Made by a program: the position numbers and the translations under genes. The notes beneath the pieces were generated by a model that did not search any database, was not told the DNA's origin, and saw only the letters and a program-made list of their open reading frames with translations. This document shows, one piece after another, positions 53,548 through 64,000 of a stretch of DNA of 64,000 bases (the stretch's first letter is position 1; each line of letters opens with the position of its first letter). The DNA comes from Euryodendron excelsum (Eukaryota > Streptophyta > Magnoliopsida > Ericales > Pentaphylacaceae): NCBI GenBank assembly GCA_033060915.1, contig CM065392.1, forward strand, positions 7,039,501-7,103,500. The letters run 5' to 3'.

Positions 53548-55093
53548 GAATGAGTAATATCTCTCCGCAAACAAATACAACCCCATGGTTCTCTCTCTCA
53601 ATCTCGATCTCCAATTGCAACTTCACCGAAGAACTCTCTTACTTGAAACATCTCACGTATTGAAAATCTCTTCAACAAATGGACCTAGCTTATTGATCTC
53701 ATAAGCAATCTTCCTCGTATAGCAGCAACTTGAAATTAGGAGTTCACACTCAGCGTGAAGGAAAGCACTTATACTCTCTCTGAGCCCTCCATACAGTGGC
53801 ACATCGTCAACTTCTACTATTTCAAGAGTTTGTGAGCTTTTTATGGTTCAATGTCACTACTCTTCTCCACATCATTTACTAAAATAGTGATCTCATTATT
53901 GTCTATTCTAACAGATGTTCTCTATAGGTATGCTATAAGTTCTGAGACACGGTCTAGACTCCTATGAGAGACAGTTGTGGAGAATTTTCAATAATGGGCA
54001 AAAGCCTGATAGAGAAATGTTGCATGGAAGTAGAAGGCTCACGAGTCATGAACTTCTTTTCCAAAACAGCAGCAATGATAGTATCTGAGAAATAAGTAAA
54101 CTCTGTTCGATCTTTCTTCAAACGGAATGAACAGAGATAGAATCAAACCAATTCCTGGAATACCTTTTTGGACATTCCTCAATGTCCCGGCCATTATTAA
54201 AGCTGGGGCCAGACATAAAGATAAATGGAGTGAGTCTTCTTCCTCTTCTACAACTACATTGATCCTAGTAAAAAAATGCTTTATTTTTTTTTTTTGGTAC
54301 AAATAAAAAAATGCTTTAGATTAAAGACAAAGATTAAAGAAATGGAACATCTCATAATTGAGACGTGTTTGGCGCATTATCTGCCGGTATCCTCACAGAC
54401 TAGGGGATGAATCTCTAGACCTAAAAGCAGTTATATAAAGCACTGCTGCCACTTCCTTTGCTACCGGCTTCTTTCAGTTCTAAAGTGTAAATCAAGAGGC
54501 TAAACTCGATCTATCTTTCCGGCTTAGCCAAACTTTTTTTAACATAAAAAAAGAATTTTTCTCCCCCCCCTTTTTTACAAATATTAATTTTACCGATCAG
54601 TAAAAATCAAGAATCTATTGAATTTCAAGTATTTAGTTTTACAATTCAAAATTAAGATTTACACAAAAAGGATTGATATGAAAAAGATCAATTAATTCAT
54701 TACAAAAAAATAAAATGATTACAAAGTATATTCATTACATAATCACTCGCTAAGGGAAAAAAGTTTAGAGGTTAAGTAGTATTGAATACTTGGTAGTAAT
54801 CCTTATCAATTGGTGACATGTAGCGTGTGAATATATCAATAACCTGGGTTAGTAAAATAGTGAAGAGATTTTTAAGAGAAAATGTCATATGACAAAATCT
54901 GATAGGATGTTTCCTTAAAAGTCTCTCCATTACTTCACTAACTCAAATTGTTCATGTATTCACACATCACGTGTCACTGTTTGATAAGAATTAACATTAA
55001 TTACTCAGTACTACCTGACTACAAAATTATTTTTCCTCGCTGAGGGTTAGGGCTCCACTTTCAGGGACCAGCGCCTCCATTTCTAGGGACCAT

Positions 55094-55098
<5 letters not shown>
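53548..55098. other. Intergenic spacer, no gene recognised
   Basis: A minus-strand frame of 87 codons (54039-54302) has no known motif. A C-run and a T-run lie at 54562-54576. Confidence 0.45.

Positions 55099-55160
<62 letters not shown>
55099..55160. repeat. (CT)n microsatellite, about 31 units
   Basis: 62 bp of uninterrupted CT, immediately before a non-repetitive AAAATCAAG. Confidence 0.97.
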
Positions 55161-55164
<4 letters not shown>

Positions 55165-55872
55165 ATCAAGTATTAACTCTGTATACACAAATTCATCTCC
55201 AGATTGTGGTTTTCATACATAGTGGTTTCACACATACAAGTAGAAAAGTGTTATTTCTGCTAAATTTCTGCAGGGTGGATTGTTTGTCATGACTAAAATG
55301 GATTCAATTTAGTAAAGCAAGCCTTATTCTGCTGAAAGTCAATGTAAGCAAGAGAAACTAGGATACAAGTAGATGCTTATATGGTTCATAATTCAGTGAC
55401 CTAGCTCTTTCTTCAAATTTTTTTTTCTCTTTTGCAAGGCTATCAAAATTGTAAGTGAAAATGTTACAATGTTGAAATTTTCTCTACAGCTACTTAACCC
55501 TTGTTTGTTTTCTTTTGCATTGCTTGTTATCATTCAAATTATTTTTGATGAAACTGAAGGAGCAAAAATAAATAAATAAATAAATAATATAGAAATTTTC
55601 AAAATGCATCCTTTCTACACTGTGCTCAGTAATGCTGTTAGTCATAGTAATTTAACCTAGAAAATAGTAATACAATCTCTGGTGGAGTAGTTTTTGAAGG
55701 AGTTGAAGCTTCAATTGTTATTACTGTCACTCGAGTTACTTGAGAAAATCAATAATATTATCAACAAAAACCTGCAGGTTTCCATGAAAGTGTTGATCCC
55801 TCATTTTCTTGTACCAAGGTTACTTAAGACACAAGTACAGTTGTCGTTTTCTGTTAATTTTGGAAACTATTC

Positions 55873-56290
55873 TTAATTAATTTGAATTTGCGTACTCTTG
55901 ATTTAGTTTATTTAATGCTGTTTTGGTAGAAAGGTTCTTGTTCTTTCCTACATAAAATTGTATAACTTCATCTTGATTTGAGTTTCTCCAAATTGTAATT
56001 TGGATTGCTCAGTTTAATGCAGTCAAACCGGTTTTATATGAGCTGATTAGGGTTTGGAAACAATTATTTGGTGGGAAGAAAGTGTTTCACGATAAGAAAA
56101 AATGGTTTTACATTTATGTTTTGCCAAGTTTTAGTATGTTCTATTTGGGTTTTGGAAATGGTGTTTAATTAACTTGATTTTGCATTTGTGTAATGTTGTT
56201 TTGGAAGAAAGCTCCTTGTTTTTCCTGCATGAAATTGTATAACTTCATTTTGATTTAAGTTTCTCCAAATTGTAATTTGAATTGCTTAAA
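55873..56290 (+). repeat. Direct repeat of about 125 bp, copies about 290 bp apart
   Basis: Copies at about 55873-56015 and 56164-56288 share GTTGTTTTGG-like, AAATTGTATAACTTCAT, AGTTTCTCCAAATTGTAATTT and ATTGCT segments, with differences throughout. A four-base repeat (AAAT)n lies upstream near 55565-55588. Confidence 0.7.
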
Positions 56291-56299
56291 CTTGGGCTT

Positions 56300-56500
56300 G
56301 GACTTGGGCTGAAGGCGAGGGTGGGGATTGAGACCATAAGGGTGGAGGCGAGAATGGAGGAAGTCTTGTACTTATGGAGCAGGGCATAGAGGTCAAAATT
56401 AATTCTCATGCAGGGATGAAGGTAAATTTTTTAGGTAAAGGCGGAGATTCCCAATCTCCGCCTTGCCCCAGTTCATTGCCATCTCTATTTCTTGAGGACC
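56300..56500. mobile_element. MITE-like fragment with a perfect 10-bp hairpin
   Basis: GGCGGAGATT (56440-56449) and AATCTCCGCC (56453-56462) are perfect inverted arms around CCC. The CATTGCCATCTCTA end near 56475-56490 and the GGGGATTGAG-type interior resemble a plant hAT MITE family. Its left end was not defined. Confidence 0.45.
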
Positions 56501-58404
56501 CCAAATTGAGGAAACCAAATCGATAAATCATTTTCTCAACAATTTTTAAGTTATTTCCTTTCTTTTTTCCTTCAACCAGTTTCAAACAAGGCTCAAGCCT
56601 AAGCGTATGCCAAACTTCCATAGCAAGGCCCAGAGGCCCACCCAAGGGGTGGGCTACACATAGACCACGGCCCATTTTGACATGCTTACATTTGAGATAC
56701 CAATGCACAAAAAAAAAATCTTTGAATCCTTCTTCTTGTGTGGATAAAGAGAAGAAAAGAAAAGAAAATTATATTTGACAAAAGAGAAGTAAAAATGAAA
56801 ATTATTTGTCTTATTAAGTTATGGACAAAAAGGATACATAATAATTTTGCTCTCCAATTCTATTTATTTTGAAGAAATTTAAAATCTCTTTAGAAGTGAA
56901 TTTTAAAAGGTTTCAATTTGTCTCCGATTTTATTTGTCTCTCTCTTAAGTAACCCAAGTAGGTGCAGGGAAGATATAATTTCAGTTTAGGTAAATTATAC
57001 TAACCACTTTCGAGATTATTGACAATGACCAAAATAGCTCTCTTTTATTTTTGAAATAATGTTGCACTCTCTTACTTTATATGATAATATGTAAAGATTC
57101 TCTTCGTTACTTAATCATTAAAAATATGAATGAAAAATATTGATGTCTATCAGCCTAAAAATTTTAAGTGTCCAGTTCATCATTGCTTAATTTCTCTATA
57201 GGTAGAATTCAATGCAGTAAATTTAAGTGTATTGTGATGGCCCGACTTTCGACCCTCACGCGCTTCAGGTGGTAGAGGAAAGGCTTTAAAAACTCCCTTC
57301 AGAGAAAAGAAAGACCTATGACGGGTTTGATCTTTTGAAAAGTTTTACAAGGGCTTGTTGAAAAGATTTTTGAACTCTGCCACCTAAAAATGACTTGTCC
57401 TGAAGGATACCCTTTTAGTTTGTGAATAGTTTGCGACTTTAACGCTTTCACTGACTTGGCACATCTTACTTTTTTTTAAAAAACTTTTTATTTATATTTA
57501 TTTCTATCCTCAATTGTAAATATAATTTATTGTTCCCATTGAATTTTCAAATATTTACATTTATCTCCACTAAATTTACTACATTCAGGAAAACTAAAAA
57601 AATTACTATCACCTTCATTTTTGTTCCTAAATTTTATTGGCCATTCATTATTTTGCCAAATAAACAATAAGATCACAACCCTCTATTCTTGTATTAAACT
57701 AAACCCTCATTATTTATTTGACCCTAGGTGATCATAACTTTATTGAGGGTGTATATGTATACAACCTTTATGCAGCACCTTTTTTTTTGGCATCCTTAAT
57801 ATAGTCATCTTTTCACTTATCAAAGAAATTAGATTGTCAATTGGAAATAATTTCGTGTATAATTCTATGCAAGTTTCGCCCCCTCCCTTCTAAACAAAAA
57901 TCCTAAATTCGCCCTTCAATGCAGGAAAGTATTAGCACTCTACATCACACTAGGATTGAATAATGCAAGTTTGCATAATATTTTAATAAAGTATTACTTC
58001 AATAGAGATTTGAAAATGAAAACCTTGTCAAGAAATTTTTAGAGAGTATCTATTTGAAGAATGTGCGGACTGCAGCAAAAAATTATTTCTCATTGCTTAC
58101 ATTGTCAAATTTGGTGAAAATCAAGGCAATTAGAATTCATACTTAGGGCACAAAAAATGGAATAATTTTGATTTATGGAGGTTTTAAAAAGGGTTGTCAC
58201 TTTTGGACGTACATGGAAGACACTTTTGGATCATTTTTTAATAGAGCTAGGACTTGGAATTCATAAGTAATGACTTCAAAGTTTGGAGGCTCTTTGTGAA
58301 AGTTTCACGATTATTTTTGAAGTTTCAGAAAATAGACTTGAGATTTGAAGTTTTTCAAACTTTGAGACTTATGTGAAGATTTTTTTTTTCTTTGCCTGTT
58401 TGGT
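56501..58404. other. Intergenic spacer, no gene recognised
   Basis: AT-rich. Around 57240-57420 a GC-richer segment (GGCCCGACTTTCGACCC) followed by GTTTTACAAGGGCTTG may be the edge of another retroelement. No matching end was found. Confidence 0.4.
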
Positions 58405-58740
58405 TATGGTTCTGGTTTTAGATTTTCGTGTTTTAAAAAACAAAAAATTTGAGAATATCTCAATTTTCTTGTTCTTGAAAATAAAAAGAAATTGTACTAT
58501 AGAAAACACTATCGGTTTCATATCGTTTTTATTTTCACATGAAAATAATTTCAAAAATTTAAAAAATACCTTTTTATTGATTTCTAAAACTCTGGCGTTT
58601 TCTAAAAAAAATTTCAAAAACAAATTTCGAAATTAGCTTACCAAATGCAGTTGTCAAAAATAATTTGTGGAACCGGTATGTCAAATGCGATTTTGTCAAA
58701 TTTTAAAAAACAAAAACAAAAAACAGAACCAAAACTCTTA
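58405..58740. mobile_element. Possible MITE with A/T-rich inverted ends
   Basis: The left end (GGTTCTGGTTTTAG, then GTTTTAAAAAACA) mirrors the right end, whose complement begins TTTTGGTTCTG and continues GTTTTTGTTTTTT. The mirror gives long open frames on both strands that are not genes. The AT content lowers the value of the match. Confidence 0.4.
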
Positions 58741-59570
58741 AAAAGGCGGTTCAAAACGTGGTTGTCAAAAAAAGGAAGCGAAAGTGAAAAAGAACGGCAA
58801 TGTGAAACGTGACGTAACAAATTATGGGAAACGAAAAAAGTTAGATAATATAGAATTAAACAAAATATTTATTAAAAAAATATAGTCCAAAAAATAATAA
58901 AAAATATTTAGAATACTTTTATGATAAAATAAAATACTAATACTACACAATATCTATAAACTTTTATTAAGAAATTATATGTTAATGTCAAACAATATAA
59001 TGACGCTATAAGAAATATTAAAAATTATGAGAAGTGAGTCTTTAGGAGTTTTTGCGATATTTTTTAATAGTTTGTCACAATTTTCATTAAATTATGTTAG
59101 AGTTTCATAAATGTCTTGGGATCATTTTTATAAAAAATTTTTAAAATTTTATGAGAGTCATGTCTCCTTTCCGAAAGCAAGTTTTTGGAAAAATGGGTTT
59201 TTCCTCTTAAAAAAAGTTTTCTAATAACTATGGTTTAAAAGAAATGATTTTGAAAATGTTGTTTTGAAATATTGAAAAGAGAATTTGGAGAGACTTGAGA
59301 ATAATTTTACGTATTTTAATATTTCAATGAAACAACGAATGCTGATACATTCACATTAGTAACATAATTGCTACATTCAATCTCTAACCTAATGAATCTT
59401 TTTCTTCTCCAGTAACGTGGATCCGTTTGTATGGGTAGTTTAAGATTTATAAAAAATTTTATGTTCCTCTTAATAAAGGAGGGGGCCATTCAACATTAAA
59501 ATGTAAATATGACATGCACAGTAAACAAAGTGTTGTCTACATAGTTGCAAATATGGTTAATGATAAGAAC
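58741..59570. other. Intergenic spacer, no gene recognised
   Basis: AT-rich with no repeat boundary or long frame worth reporting. Confidence 0.45.
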
Positions 59571-60032
59571 ACTCCTTAAACTATAGCTCAATATTATAAT
59601 ACCCGCTAAATTTTAAAACATTATAAGTTAACCCTCTAAATTATTAATTTGTATCAATTAACATCCTTTTGTTAGTAATATTTTAACAATCGGTTAGGAG
59701 AGTAGATGAAAAATTATCATGTAACTTATAGATATTCAAAAAAATTCATTTTATGCCTTAATCGCATTCACCTTTTGTAATAATTGTCTAATGACTGAAA
59801 ACCTCTTATTTTAATCTTATATTTATAAGTCATTTCAAAGGATATTTCAATTATTAGGCAATTATCATTTCAAAGGATATTTCAATCATTAGGTAAAAAA
59901 TTATACTTTTGTTAACATGTACGAATCTAATAATTTTTTCTCTATTTTTCTAATGAATTGCTAACAGAGGGACTGATTGATGTAAATTGGTAATTTAGAT
60001 GATCAACTTATTACGTTTTAGAGTTTAAGGAG
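59571..60032. mobile_element. MITE or MULE-derived element with about 100-bp terminal inverted repeats
   Basis: The left arm contains ACTCCTTAAACT, TTAAAACATTATAAGTTAA, CTCTAAATTA, ATCAATTAACA and TTGTTAGTAAT. The complement of the right arm has the same order: CTCCTTAAACT, TAAAACGTAATAAGTTGA, ATCTAAATTA, ATCAATCAGT, CTGTTAGCAAT. A 31-bp block (TCATTTCAAAGGATATTTCA) is duplicated in the centre near 59832-59895. No target duplication was identified. Confidence 0.7.
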
Positions 60033-60049
60033 CATAGCGATACTGATTC

Positions 60050-60420
60050 ATAGTCAGAGGCAGAGGCAACTAAGGCCCAGAGAGGGCAGTTGCCCCTCTC
60101 AAAGTTTTAACAATTGCACTTTCGCCCACAAGATTTAGAATGTCTTTCAGTTTACCTCTTTAAAAGTTGAAAAATGCTCCTCTTCAAATTTTAAAAAGTT
60201 TCATTATTACCTACACATTTAGAAATATTTTCAATTTTTACTCTTGAAATATACAAATGCCCCCTCAAATTTTTAAAAACTCTAATTTTACCTATTATTT
60301 TAAAGATATTTGTAATTTGACTTCCAAAAAATTTTAAAAAATTTACCTGACAAAAAAATATTTTGTGATTATAATTAATGGTTGCCCCCTGTTGATGAAA
60401 TTTTTGGCTTTGTTATGGTT
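60050..60420. repeat. Degenerate repeat with GCCCCTCTCAAA-type units
   Basis: Several loose units run GCCCCTCTCAAA, CTCCTCTTCAAATTTTAAAA, GCCCCCTCAAATTTTTAAAA, each followed by a poly-T/ACC stretch. The ends (AGAGGCAGAGGCAACTAAGG and a GCCCCCTGTTGATG end) may be a decayed transposon of the GGCGGAGCC type. Confidence 0.45.
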
Positions 60421-62343
60421 ATAGTTCAAGAATTGTGTTGGTAATTAACCCGTGAAAATAAAGTTTAATTTGGGGAGTGATCCACTAGGCCTGGCCATTA
60501 TCTGGGTAATATTTTGTACATTTACAAAATATTGCGAAAGGTTTATGCCCAAGTAAGAGTTGTTTTAAAATTTATTTATCATTTTTAGGTGATTTTAAAT
60601 TTATTTATCAAACTCAAATTATTCAAAAGTTGTATTTTGAGAAAAAAAACTTCAAACTTGAAATTGTATTTTCAAAATTCAATTTCAAGCTTAAAGTTGT
60701 ATTTTCAAAACATTTCTATAAGAATTTGGAACAAGCTTTAAATCACAGAAAAAGCATTTGTGTTTTGAAAAAATAACTTCAAACCTAAATTTGTGATTTC
60801 ACTTTTCAAAACTTAACTTTTTGATCAACCTAAACTTAGTAAATAATGTTAAAACCATTTAGAAAAAAAAGTATAAAAACAACCCTGTTTTCCTAATTGA
60901 GTAATTAGATTTTCTGTTCTAGAATCAAAGATATCTTCGTCAATTTACAAATTTGTTACTGGCAAAAGTCTATCGAGCCTTACTGGGGAGGGAAAGGAAA
61001 TGAAAGGTAGGAGAAAGAAAAAATAAAAGAAAAATATTTTTCTTCTTCTATTTGATTTTGTAAATAAAACAAAAGGAAAGTAAAAGAAAAAAATAGAGAA
61101 AAAGTAATTCAAAAATTTTCCTCCATTTTTTTACTTTCTTTTTTAGGTAGAATTAGACAACGAAAGGAAAAATGGCACAATTATCTTTCCTCTCCTACTC
61201 TCTCCTTCCCCAAGTTCTAACAGGTTTTTAAAATTGGAGCCAACCGAGTGTCCCAACTTTTGTTTTCGATAAGTAGCAGCTTTGAATTAACCAGACAAAT
61301 TTAATTGGTCAAACTCATAGCTTCCTAAAAGAAGGTTAATGGTTTAACTCTTGTAAAGCGCAAAAGTCTTTTTAAAACCTTTGGCCTAATAATTACTTGA
61401 TTTGTGTCGGACAGAGAAACTACACAGACTTCAAAATTAATCGAAGTGAGGGCAAACTGGTCTACACACCTAGTTAGCAAAAGAAAAAAGGAAAAAATAT
61501 ATTTTACACTTTACACCAAATCTCACTTCATGACATACACTTTCAGTTATAATAATTAAGTTTTTGTACTTTTAATTTATTGTAATGTCAGCATTTCTTA
61601 ATATTCGGTTATTGCAATTGACTGTCAAATGCCATATCCGTCTTACATGGCCTTTTTTCAAGGAAAAAAAGTATTCTCATATCATTTTGACACTCAAATA
61701 CTCTCAAGTGTCTCTCTCTCTCTTTCTCACACACACTTGGAGATGATTTAGAGGTATTTTTTGTAACCTTGATTACGTTTTATAGATAAAAATAACTGTA
61801 AAAATTTTATGAAGAATTGATTAGAAATTACTATAAAGAAGTTTGTGAACTAAATGATTGAAGTAAAATAACATTAGTTAGTACAAGAATATATTTTTAC
61901 CCTTTAAAAAGGACCATGTGAAATGTACAGGATTTTTGGTCCTCAATTGCATAAATGAAAGCTTAAGAAATGGTGATATTGAAATTAGAAGTTTAAAAAT
62001 TGTTTTAAAAAGTCACTTAAAAGTTGTTATAATTTTACCAAAAAAAAAAAACTAAGCTTTGTACTTTGATCATGAAGCCAGCGCAGAACCAAAAAATTTA
62101 AGAAAATGTAAGGTTACATAAATATAGTTTCGGAAATTCAGAAAACATCTTTTTAATGGTTTTTACACATAAAAAAAAATAGTAGCTTTGAGACTTTGAT
62201 ACCATAGAAATTTCATTTCCTATGGAAAAAAAGAAAAAAGATTCCATGGAATTTTTGGGGTTAATAATTTTCCGAGAGAAGGGTTCTAATTTGCCCTCAG
62301 CTCATTAACATTACTGTAAAGCAAAGAAATCTTAGAGAGAGAA
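60421..62343. other. Spacer and 5' flank of the NLR gene
   Basis: AT-rich, no gene recognised. Near 61717-61735 there is a (TC)n/(AC)n run. The ATG of the NLR gene is preceded by CTTAGAGAGAGAA. A promoter could not be assigned. Confidence 0.45.
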
Positions 62344-64000
62344 ATGGCGGACACTGTCATTACATTCTTGTTGCAGAACCTGGCCAGTTTACTCTCCCAA
62401 GAAGCCGATCTACTTCTTGGGGTAAAGGACGAGGTCAAATCGCTTCAACAACAGCTCAGACTTACTGAATCCTACCTCAGAAGCTTCAGACTGAAACCCA
62501 ACGAGGAAGCTATCAAGGTGGAATTCATTAGCCAAGTTAGAGACGCAGCTCGTGAAGCCGAAGACATCATCGACGGGTACGTCGCCACCATAGCTCAGCA
62601 AAGAGGAGAGAGCTTGTTGCTCAGAACAAAAAGCAAATTTGCCCAGTTATTAGCTCGCCGCAGAGTGGCGGAGGAGATCAAAGGCGTAAGAGCAAGATTC
62701 GAGGAAATTTACAAGAATCGAGAAAGATTCGGCATACAGATTGTTACCCAACAGGGAGATCTTCCCGTGGAAGATGATATCTTGCTGCGACGAAGGCGGC
62801 TGCTTGTCGAAGAAACCGATGTGATCGGATTTGGTACTGACGCAAAGACGATCACCGAGCGGCTAACTGGAGGCGAAGCTCGACGAGACGTAATCCCGAT
62901 CGTCGGTATGGGTGGAATCGGCAAGACCACTCTGGCCAGAAAAGTGTACAACGATCCGGTCGTCGCCGAACATTTCGATTTCCGAGCATGGGTTTATGTG
63001 TCGGTGGGATATAGAGTAAGAGACTTGTTGCAGGCCATTGTGAAGTGCGCCGTGGGACTAACCATGGAGGAGATGAAGGAGATGAGCGATGACGAGCTGG
63101 GTTTAGAGCTTCGGAAGTATTTGAGATCTACCCGATATCTAGTCGTCTTGGACGATGTTTGGAGAACTGAATTCTGGGAAGAATTGAACCAGGTCTTTGC
63201 AAATAACATGAATGGAAGTCGAATCATTCTCACTACTCGCCACAAGGAGGTGGCTCTATATGTAAACCCAAGCTCTCCTCCCCACGATCTCCATTTCCTG
63301 AGTAAAGAAGAGAGTTGGGAGCTTTTCTCCATGAAGGTCTTTCCGGAAGGGAGATGCCCTTTGGACTTGGAAGATCTCGGGAAACAGATGGCAGAAAAGT
63401 GCGGCGGACTGCCGTTGGCAATTGTGGTGTTGGCCGGAGTTTTGCTGAAGAAAGAGAAGACTCGCCGGTGGTGGTCCAAAGTGTCGTCGAGTGTGAGTTC
63501 ATTTCTTGCAGAACACTCAGACCAGTGCTCGGAGATATTGGCATTGAGTTATAACAATTTGCCCCACCATTTGAAGCTATGCTTCCTCTACTTTGGCCTT
63601 TTTCCTAAAGATTTTCACATCCTATCAAGGCAATTGGTGAGGTTGTGGATCGCTGAGGGATTTGTGCAGAAGAGTGATCGAGAAACTATGGAAGACGTAG
63701 GGGAAGACTATCTAGAGGAGCTTATTGCTAGAAATTTGATCCAAGTTTCCAAGAGCCGGTTTGATGGGACTATAAAGACTTGTTGCATCCATGATCTTTT
63801 GCAAGACCTCTGCATTTTAAAGGCCAAGGAAGAGAGGTTTCTCGAGGTTCTTGAATATGGGTGCTCCTCCTCCTCCTCATCATCACTATCAAATTCACGC
63901 CGGCTAGGCCTCCAATCCAACATGCTGAACTACATTTCTTCGAACCCATCTGCATCAAAAATTCGTTCAATGTTGTGCTTCGGCCTTGATGAGCGACAGC
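62344..64000 (+). CDS. CC-NB-ARC-LRR resistance protein (CNL), RPP13-like, 3' end outside the window
   Basis: One uninterrupted frame of 552 codons from the ATG at 62344 to the edge. It is an intracellular immune receptor of the NLR class. The N-terminal Rx-type coiled coil starts MADTVITFLLQNLASLL and carries AAREAEDIIDGY (EDVID-like). The NB-ARC follows: P-loop GMGGIGKTT at about 188-196, kinase-2 YLVVLDDVW, RNBS-B GSRIILTTR, GLPL CGGLPLAIVVLAG, RNBS-D LKLCFLYFGLFPKDF and an MHD-type motif CCIHDLLQDLC with Ile in place of Met. Then comes a run of seven serines and a Ser-rich spacer before the expected LRRs, which lie past 64000. No intron was seen in the part visible. Resistance specificity cannot be inferred. 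Confidence 0.93.
   Translation, partial: MADTVITFLLQNLASLLSQEADLLLGVKDEVKSLQQQLRLTESYLRSFRLKPNEEAIKVEFISQVRDAAREAEDIIDGYVATIAQQRGESLLLRTKSKFAQLLARRRVAEEIKGVRARFEEIYKNRERFGIQIVTQQGDLPVEDDILLRRRRLLVEETDVIGFGTDAKTITERLTGGEARRDVIPIVGMGGIGKTTLARKVYNDPVVAEHFDFRAWVYVSVGYRVRDLLQAIVKCAVGLTMEEMKEMSDDELGLELRKYLRSTRYLVVLDDVWRTEFWEELNQVFANNMNGSRIILTTRHKEVALYVNPSSPPHDLHFLSKEESWELFSMKVFPEGRCPLDLEDLGKQMAEKCGGLPLAIVVLAGVLLKKEKTRRWWSKVSSSVSSFLAEHSDQCSEILALSYNNLPHHLKLCFLYFGLFPKDFHILSRQLVRLWIAEGFVQKSDRETMEDVGEDYLEELIARNLIQVSKSRFDGTIKTCCIHDLLQDLCILKAKEERFLEVLEYGCSSSSSSSLSNSRRLGLQSNMLNYISSNPSASKIRSMLCFGLDERQ

Noticed and set aside
58369..58636. Overlapping frames of 84 and 87 codons on both strands
   Set aside because: They mirror each other because the sequence is an AT-rich inverted repeat; low-complexity Phe/Lys composition, not a protein.
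62410..63923. Several minus-strand frames across the NLR gene
   Set aside because: Shadows of the plus-strand CNL frame, which carries all NB-ARC motifs in order.

Overview
This is a window of plant nuclear DNA, almost certainly from a eudicot. Genes are split by many introns with GT-AG borders, the spacers are AT-rich, and there are nested LTR retrotransposons, LINEs, hAT-, Mutator- and Harbinger-type MITEs and long dinucleotide microsatellites. The species cannot be named from the sequence. Three host genes are supported: two type IIB (autoinhibited, calmodulin-regulated) Ca2+-ATPase genes in convergent orientation, and the 5' part of an intronless CC-NB-ARC resistance-type gene that runs off the right edge.

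Layout. 1-1262: remnant of a minus-strand LTR element. 1707-7788: a nearly complete Ty1/copia element (382/379-bp LTRs, gag with one in-frame stop, open 1190-residue pol). 8104-8281: a Mutator-type MITE. 8358-14500: an LTR-like region whose 192-bp tandem repeats were split by a 4730-bp solo LTR (8721-13450) with a perfect 5-bp target duplication. 16966-24951 (+): Ca2+-ATPase gene 1, seven exons, about 1030 residues, ACA4/ACA11-like. 24952-29125: spacer with a Harbinger-like element inside a hAT-type MITE. 29126-52721 (-): Ca2+-ATPase gene 2, also seven exons, about 1033 residues, spread over 23.6 kb because introns 1, 4 and 6 are 3.8, 3.6 and 12.8 kb. Intron 6 holds two dead LINEs, three MITE copies and a non-autonomous copia element. 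52722-62343: gene-poor, MITE-rich spacer. 62344-64000 (+): CNL gene, 3' end outside the window.

How the genes relate. The two ATPase genes share all six intron positions and phases, and exons 4, 5 and 6 have identical lengths (159, 172 and 299 nt), so they are paralogues. Gene 1 keeps every catalytic motif. Gene 2 keeps an open frame, DKTGT, TGES and the Ca2+-binding Asn/Asp of TM6, but has changed several residues that are otherwise nearly invariant, including the nucleotide-site Lys of KGAS, now Thr. Its first exon (autoinhibitory and calmodulin-binding segment) looks like the ACA1/ACA2 group, while its body looks like the ACA4/ACA11 group. This divergent, possibly chimaeric pump is the most interesting host gene here. 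The solo LTR with covarying hairpin repeats, which splits a 192-bp array in perfect register, is the most interesting non-genic structure.

All gene models come from reading splice sites and frames by eye. No similarity search, expression data or alignment program was used, and family names rest on recognised motifs.
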